A stretch of 49,371 nt of DNA from Arthrobacter beigongshangensis. GTDB lineage: Bacteria > Bacillota > Bacilli > Bacillales_A > Planococcaceae. The stretch covers positions 11,719 through 61,089 of the forward strand of contig NZ_JADHDX010000016.1 in assembly GCF_016820585.1 (NCBI RefSeq). The letters are read 5' to 3'. The translations under genes and the position numbers were made by a program. Below the pieces are notes generated by a model, which had not been told where the DNA came from, ran no database searches, and saw only the letters and a list, made by a program, of their open reading frames with translations. This document shows, piece by piece, positions 43,332-49,371 of this stretch. Every line of letters begins with the position of its first letter. The first letter of the stretch is position 1.

Positions 43332-44741
43332 ATGCAAGGACAACAACCAGTGTATACAACGGCGGAAATGACGAAAGAACAATTTTTCTATGCGTATAAA
43401 GAATTGGCGCATCAAAATGAGCGTCACTTACTCCTTGAAAGTGGACGGAGTGGTGCGTTATGTATGGCTGGGATTGATCCGCTTGTTACATTGCAAACAC
43501 TTGAAGGTGATAAATTAAAACTTGTTTGGCGCGATGGAACAGAAGAAGTACGCCAAGGAGAGCCGTTGGCGTTATTGAACGATATCGCCCGTTCATTCGA
43601 AATGGAGACAATTTCGGAGTTGCCGGATTTTCAAGGTGGATTAATGGGTTTCATCAGCTATGATTATGCGCGCCGCTATGAACCAATCCTGGTAGATTCA
43701 GTAGATGATTTGGAGACACCTGACCTCTATTTCTATTTATTTGATCGCTGGGCTGTGTTGGATATGCAAGCGGAAACCGCCTATTTTATGGCGCTGCCGA
43801 ATCGTGACTTAGAAGTTGAAAATTTGAAAAGTGAATGGCTAGCTGCAGCTTCGGAGGGATTGAAAAAACAAGTTTTCGCGCCAGGAAAAGCGGTCGAAGT
43901 TTCTTCGGCATCAGATGACCTTGAAGTAGCAGTAACGGGACCGCAATTTGAGCAAATGGTACGTGATGTGCAAAGCTATATTGCCAGTGGCGATGTTGTG
44001 CAAGTGAATTTATCTGTACGACAATCAAAGCCATTGGCGGCGCAACCGCTTGACATGTATGAGGCGCTTCGTTCATTTAACCCATCGCCTTATATGGCGT
44101 CGATTGGCGCTCCGGAATTTGCGGTCGTTTCAGGCTCGCCTGAGTTATTGCTTAAAAAACGCGGGGATGAATTAAGTACGCGACCGATTGGTGGGACAAG
44201 ACCTAGAGGGGTAAATGATGAAGAAGATGCCGCGCTGAAGGCGGAGTTATTGTCGAATGATAAAGAGACGGGCGAGCATATTATGCTAGTCGACTTGGAA
44301 AAGGAAGATTTCGAGCGTGTTTGCGCACCGGGGACAGTGGAAACAGACGAATTTATGGTCGTGGAAAAATATTCACATGTCATGCATTTAGTATCGAATG
44401 TTCGCGGAACGGCGGCATCCGGTATATCGAATGCGGATATTATTAAAGGCGTTTTCCCGGGGGGATCCATTACAGGTTCTCCTAAATTGCGGACGATGGA
44501 AATCATCGAGGAATTGGAGCCGACGCGTAGAGGTCTATATACAGGGTCGATTGGTTGGTTCGGCTTTAACGGGGATCTGGAGTTGAATATTGTGATCCGC
44601 ACGGCCTATATCAAAGATGGCATCGCGCATATTCAGGCGGGGGCTGGTTTGGTCGCTGATTCAGTGCCGGAAGCCGAGTATATCGAGTCATTGAATAAAG
44701 CAAAAGCGTTATGGCAGGCAAAAGCGATGGCGGAACATTGA
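43332..44741 (+). CDS. pabB: Aminodeoxychorismate synthase component I
   Basis: PabB converts chorismate and ammonia to 4-amino-4-deoxychorismate for folate. The 469-residue protein has the chorismate-binding signatures PIGGTRPRG, HIMLVDLEKEDFERVC, KYSHVMHLVSNV, GVFPGGSITGSPK, and ELEPTRRGLYTGSIGWFGFNG. The RRGxYTG form suits PabB, but TrpE cannot be fully excluded. It heads the folate operon. Its glutaminase partner PabA, which follows in B. subtilis, is absent: pabC starts 16 bases after the stop. Confidence 0.92.
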   Translation: MQGQQPVYTTAEMTKEQFFYAYKELAHQNERHLLLESGRSGALCMAGIDPLVTLQTLEGDKLKLVWRDGTEEVRQGEPLALLNDIARSFEMETISELPDFQGGLMGFISYDYARRYEPILVDSVDDLETPDLYFYLFDRWAVLDMQAETAYFMALPNRDLEVENLKSEWLAAASEGLKKQVFAPGKAVEVSSASDDLEVAVTGPQFEQMVRDVQSYIASGDVVQVNLSVRQSKPLAAQPLDMYEALRSFNPSPYMASIGAPEFAVVSGSPELLLKKRGDELSTRPIGGTRPRGVNDEEDAALKAELLSNDKETGEHIMLVDLEKEDFERVCAPGTVETDEFMVVEKYSHVMHLVSNVRGTAASGISNADIIKGVFPGGSITGSPKLRTMEIIEELEPTRRGLYTGSIGWFGFNGDLELNIVIRTAYIKDGIAHIQAGAGLVADSVPEAEYIESLNKAKALWQAKAMAEH

Positions 44742-44757
44742 CAACGGAGGGTGTAGT

Positions 44758-45612
44758 ATGTGGTGTTGGATGAATGGTGAATTCACGCGAGCGGAGGATT
44801 TGAGAATATCTCCGTTTGATCACGGTTTTCTTTATGGAGCAGGATTTTTTGAAACATTTCGGACATACGACGGCAACGTATTGTTGTTTGATGAGCATAT
44901 GGAGCGTTTACATGCTGCCCTCACGGAGTACCGAATTGCGATGCCTTATACAAATGCGGAAATTCTAGCTGTCGTAAAGACGCTTGATGAAAAGTCGGGG
45001 AATACAGATGGCTATTTTCGTCTCAATGTTTCAGCGGGTGTCCACGATATAGGTCTAGCACCTTCAATGTATGCAACGCCGAATGTTATTTTGTTCAGAA
45101 AAGAGTTGGCTCTGGCTGTTCCAGGTATGGTGAAAAGGGCGGTTTGGCTCGATACGCCGCGCAATCTACCAGAAAGTACAGTGCGTCACAAATCACATAA
45201 TTTCTTAAATAATGTGCGCGGGCGGTTGGAATTGCCTTCGCTAAAAGACGTAGAGGGACTGTTTGTGACAAGTGAAGGATTTGTTGCGGAAGGTGTGACG
45301 TCAAACGTCTTTTGGCTGAGGGATGGCGAATTATTCACACCGGCGATTAAAACGGGAATTTTGCCAGGAACGACGCGTGCGTTTATCACCGAGTTGGCTA
45401 GGTCTGCTGGGATTGCAGTTCATGAAGGTTTTTATGGCAAAGAGCATCTGGAATCTGCGGACGAGGTATTTGTCACGAATGCTGTGCAGGAGCTCGTACC
45501 GTTAGCGGCAATCGGGGACCACTTGCTTCGAGGGGCTTCAGGGGATTATTATCAAAAGCTTCATGAATTATATAGACAGGCGATTGAGGGTATGAAAGAA
45601 GGCGACAATTAA
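44758..45612 (+). CDS. pabC: 4-amino-4-deoxychorismate lyase
   Basis: PabC releases pyruvate to give p-aminobenzoate. The 284-residue protein is a class IV PLP aminotransferase-fold enzyme: GFLYGAGFFETFRTYDG, DEHMERLHAAL, the PLP lysine in RHKSHNFLNNV, TSEGFVAEGVTSNVFWL and GILPGTTRAFI. Ribosome site GGAGGG precedes ATG 44758. The stop TAA shares its last base with the folP start (TAATG). Confidence 0.95.
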   Translation: MWCWMNGEFTRAEDLRISPFDHGFLYGAGFFETFRTYDGNVLLFDEHMERLHAALTEYRIAMPYTNAEILAVVKTLDEKSGNTDGYFRLNVSAGVHDIGLAPSMYATPNVILFRKELALAVPGMVKRAVWLDTPRNLPESTVRHKSHNFLNNVRGRLELPSLKDVEGLFVTSEGFVAEGVTSNVFWLRDGELFTPAIKTGILPGTTRAFITELARSAGIAVHEGFYGKEHLESADEVFVTNAVQELVPLAAIGDHLLRGASGDYYQKLHELYRQAIEGMKEGDN

Positions 45613-46463
45613 TGGAATTAGCGAATGCGCGTGGTGTGTACAAATTTGGCAAGACGGAAATGGATTTTCATAAAGAAACGGTGATCATGGGTATTTTAAA
45701 TGTAACACCAGATTCCTTTTCGGATGGTGGAAAATTTGGGCAGATGGATGCGGCCCTTGAACGTGTGGAAGGAATGCTTCGTGATGGGGCGAAAATTATT
45801 GATATCGGTGGGGAGTCAACGCGACCAGGGCATGCGCCAGTTTCATTGGCACAGGAGCTTGAACGAACGGTGCCGATTATTGAAGCGATCACCAAAGAAT
45901 TTGACTGTGTGGTGTCGATTGATACATATAAAGCGAGAGTAGCAGAAGAGGCTATTAAAGCGGGTGCGCAAATCATTAACGATATATGGGGTGCGAAACG
46001 TGAGCCAGCTATCGCAGATGTTGCGGCGAAATACAAGGTTCCTATTATTCTGATGCATAACCGTGACAAGGCGGAGTATGAGGAACCTTTCATGGACGCG
46101 GTTGTAGCAGATTTGGAAGAAAGTGTCGGCATTGCGATTGAGGCGGGTGTTACGCATGATCATATCTGGTTAGATCCTGGCATCGGGTTTGCGCGAGATA
46201 CGATGCAAAATATATGGACGATGCAAGGGTTGCGTCGTATTTCTGATATGGGGTATCCGGTTTTATTAGGAACTTCACGCAAATCATTGATTGGTAATGT
46301 GCTAGAGCTGCCTGTCGAGGAGCGATTGGAAGGTACGGGTGCGACAGTTTGTTACGGTATTGAGCATGGCTGTCATATTATGCGTGTTCACGATGTGAAG
46401 GAAATCGCGAGGATGGCAAAAATGATGGATGTCTTAACGGGGAAAACGGTATTTGAAGGGTAG
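45612..46463 (+). CDS. folP: Dihydropteroate synthase
   Basis: FolP joins p-aminobenzoate to the pterin diphosphate and is the target of sulfonamides. The 283-residue protein has ILNVTPDSFSDGGKF (loop 1), the pterin-binding DIGGESTRPG, SIDTYKARVAEEA, the NDIWGAK strand, WLDPGIGFARD and GTSRKSLIG. All active-site segments are present. The start overlaps pabC by one base; folB begins 7 bases after the stop. Confidence 0.97.
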   Translation: MELANARGVYKFGKTEMDFHKETVIMGILNVTPDSFSDGGKFGQMDAALERVEGMLRDGAKIIDIGGESTRPGHAPVSLAQELERTVPIIEAITKEFDCVVSIDTYKARVAEEAIKAGAQIINDIWGAKREPAIADVAAKYKVPIILMHNRDKAEYEEPFMDAVVADLEESVGIAIEAGVTHDHIWLDPGIGFARDTMQNIWTMQGLRRISDMGYPVLLGTSRKSLIGNVLELPVEERLEGTGATVCYGIEHGCHIMRVHDVKEIARMAKMMDVLTGKTVFEG

Positions 46464-46470
46464 GAGAAGT

Positions 46471-46839
46471 ATGGATTATATTCATCTAAACGAAATGGAA
46501 TTCTACGGTTATCATGGGGCGTTGCCTGAGGAAAATAAATTGGGACAGCGTTTTCGTGTGACGGTGTCGATAGCGACGGATCTTTCTGAAGCGGGGAAAA
46601 CCGATAATCTAGATAAAACTGTGAACTACGCAGAGGTGTATCGAGTTTGTCAGTTAATTGTGGAAGGTGAGCCGATGAAATTGATTGAAACGGTTGCGGA
46701 AAAGATTGCTACTAATGTCATGGAAGAGTTCGCCGCCAAAGTGACGGGCGTCCGTGTTGTGTTGATCAAACCGGACCCGCCGATTCCGGGTCATTACGCA
46801 TCAGTGTCTGTCGATATTATAAGAGGACGTTTCGTATGA
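46471..46839 (+). CDS. folB: Dihydroneopterin aldolase
   Basis: FolB cleaves dihydroneopterin to 6-hydroxymethyl-dihydropterin. The 122-residue protein has MEFYGYHGALPEE with the conserved tyrosine and histidine, the active-site glutamate and neighbouring residues in LIETVAEKIA, and the catalytic lysine in VLIKPDPPIPGHY. ATG 46471 follows TAGGAG and gives the family length. folK overlaps the end by 4 bases (ATGA). Confidence 0.96.
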   Translation: MDYIHLNEMEFYGYHGALPEENKLGQRFRVTVSIATDLSEAGKTDNLDKTVNYAEVYRVCQLIVEGEPMKLIETVAEKIATNVMEEFAAKVTGVRVVLIKPDPPIPGHYASVSVDIIRGRFV

Positions 46840-47354
46840 CAGTAGCGTATCTGTCGATTGGTTCGAATATCGGTGATCGGCTGGAGCATTTAGTTGAGGC
46901 GGTAAGGGCACTTCAGTTGTATGATGGGGTGGAGGTACTCGCTGTTTCTTCTATATATGAAACCGCGCCTGTTGGATATACAGATCAGGCGGATTTTTTG
47001 AATGTGGTCGTCTGTTTGGAAACGGTTGCGGTTGCGCAGGTATTATTGGAGATTTGTCAAACGGTTGAGCGAGAGCTTGGTCGGGTGCGGACGGTGAGAT
47101 GGGGTCCTCGAACGGTTGACCTTGACATTTTACTTTATAGTACCGACAATATTGAAGAAGAGAATTTAGTCATTCCACATCCGCGTATGCATGAGCGGGC
47201 GTTTGTTCTCATTCCGCTTTTGGAAATCGCTCCTACAATCGCCCATCCGGTGACGGGGAAATCATTTTCGAAGGAAGCTGCTGTTCAAGACAGTGGTGTA
47301 ATGCTTTGGAAGAAGGTTGACGGAGTCGAGCAATTCCTGCAATTAAAGGGATGA
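46836..47354 (+). CDS. folK: 2-amino-4-hydroxy-6-hydroxymethyldihydropteridine pyrophosphokinase
   Basis: FolK transfers pyrophosphate from ATP to the pterin. The 172-residue protein has YLSIGSNIGDR, SSIYETAPVGYTDQADFLN, and the HPPK signature region RVRTVRWGPRTVDLDILLY with the two metal-binding aspartates, followed by IPHPRMHERAFVLIPL. It overlaps folB by 4 bases and is the last gene of the folate operon. In B. subtilis yazB and dusB follow; here a terminator comes directly. Confidence 0.96.
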   Translation: MTVAYLSIGSNIGDRLEHLVEAVRALQLYDGVEVLAVSSIYETAPVGYTDQADFLNVVVCLETVAVAQVLLEICQTVERELGRVRTVRWGPRTVDLDILLYSTDNIEEENLVIPHPRMHERAFVLIPLLEIAPTIAHPVTGKSFSKEAAVQDSGVMLWKKVDGVEQFLQLKG

Positions 47355-47382
47355 AGCGACTCTAGCTATATAGTAATGAGCC

Positions 47383-47414
47383 GGGCTGCCATGTACTATT
47401 TGGTGGCCCTTTTT
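47383..47414 (+). terminator. Rho-independent terminator of the folate operon
   Basis: GGGCTGCCA (47383-47391) pairs with TGGTGGCCC (47401-47409), one wobble or mismatch, followed by TTTTT. Confidence 0.82.
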
Positions 47415-47466
47415 ATTGCACGTGAGAAGTAAAGCGTGTCGAGGTGGCGCAAATTGTGTACAATAG

Positions 47467-48999
<1,533 letters not shown>

Positions 49000-49010
49000 A
49001 ACTGATAATC

Positions 49011-49051
49011 ACCGCGTAAAGCCATGTGAATGTGCTTTGCGTGGTTTTTTT
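49011..49051 (+). terminator. Rho-independent terminator of lysS
   Basis: ACCGCGTAAAGC (49011-49022) pairs with GCTTTGCGTGGT (49033-49044), two mismatches, followed by TTTTTTT. Confidence 0.85.
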
Positions 49052-49079
49052 ATTTAGGAAGAAAAATTTAAAATAAGTA

Positions 49080-49279
49080 TTGCAATCGAAAGGGGGGGAT
49101 GGTATATTAAAAAACGTTGCACTTCCGACATATTAAAACAATGAAAAAGAGATTAAATTTAGTTGTTGACTTGTATCCGGCAGGATGTTAGGATATAAAG
49201 CGTCGCACTTTTGGTGTGAGAAACAACGAAAAAGAAATTGAAATTAGTTGTTGACATGAGGATTGCAACTTGGTATGAT
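49080..49279 (+). promoter_or_regulatory. Tandem promoters of an rRNA operon
   Basis: Three sigma-A promoters are visible: TTGCAA (49080-49085)-17-TATATT (49103-49108); TTGACT (49166-49171)-17-TAGGAT (49189-49194); TTGACA (49251-49256)-17-TATGAT (49274-49279). A+T-rich tracts precede the last two and could act as UP elements. Position after lysS and the leader sequence that follows indicate an rrn operon whose 16S gene starts beyond the window. Confidence 0.88.
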
Positions 49280-49371
49280 ATAAAAGTTGCTTACGAAAAA
49301 GCAGTAACAAACAATATCAACATGAACCTTGAAAACTGAACAGCAAAACGTCAACGAAATACAGCGAAGGT
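49280..49371 (+). other. 5' leader of the rRNA operon (partial)
   Basis: ACCTTGAAAACTGAACAGCAAAACG at about 49325 is typical of Bacillales pre-16S leader RNA, where it takes part in processing and antitermination. No mature 16S sequence is reached before the window ends. Confidence 0.7.

Noticed and set aside
44090..44602. 170-codon minus-strand frame opposite pabB
   Set aside because: Shadow of the PabB catalytic region; no start signals.

Overview
This window is a low-GC Gram-positive, endospore-forming chromosome segment. Gene order follows the Bacillus subtilis yabE-to-lysS region almost step by step. Protein details, missing neighbours and a repeat family I do not recognise suggest a Planococcaceae member (Sporosarcina-like); this assignment is by inference only. 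The window ends in tandem rRNA promoters just before a 16S gene, as downstream of lysS in B. subtilis.

Layout. 1-14.9 kb is conserved core: 3' end of yabE, rnmV, rsmA, veg, sspF, ispE, purR, ridA, spoVG, glmU, prs, ctc, pth, fin, mfd, spoVT. 15.1-17.7 kb is a small minus-strand insertion: GNAT acetyltransferase, an HrtAB-like ABC exporter preceded by HssR-like direct repeats, and a short Spo0E-like gene. 18.0-21.3 kb returns to core (yabM, mazG/yabN, rqcP). 21.3-30.3 kb is an accessory island between rqcP and yabP. It holds a DUF5412-like membrane protein, an IS3-family element with a broken transposase, a complete gerABC-type germinant receptor operon, a decayed divergent gene, an IS4-family remnant and an N-truncated gene. 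The island's right edge carries a 47-bp duplicate of the mazG 3' end. 30.4-49.4 kb is core again: yabP, yabQ, divIC, yabR, tRNA-Met (minus), spoIIE, tilS, hpt, ftsH, coaX, hslO, a PrsA-like foldase, cysK, pabB, pabC, folP, folB, folK, lysS and the rrn promoters. yabG, yabS-yabT, pabA and yazB-dusB, present at these places in B. subtilis, are absent.

Functional themes. Sporulation and germination genes (yabE, sspF, spoVG, fin, spoVT, yabM, yabP, yabQ, spoIIE, gerABC, spo0E-like) are mixed with translation, nucleotide, cell-wall, folate, cysteine and division genes. Several stage-specific promoters can be read directly: sigma-H at spoVG, sigma-B at ctc, sigma-G at spoVT, sigma-G/F at fin and sigma-E at yabP.

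Most unusual signal. A dispersed intergenic element of about 125 bp occurs seven times (five near-complete, two truncated), only between core genes. It has stem 1, a conserved core containing GCCTCCGGCGGATGTC, stem 2 with an optional GGGAG-type bulge, and stem 3 (CAATTACGCC GA GGCGTAATTG). Stem 1 differs in sequence between copies but pairs in each, which argues for selection on structure. Three copies begin within about 30 bases after a good promoter -10 and so lie in the 5' leaders of spoVT, yabR and tilS. This is the best candidate for an undescribed system in the window.
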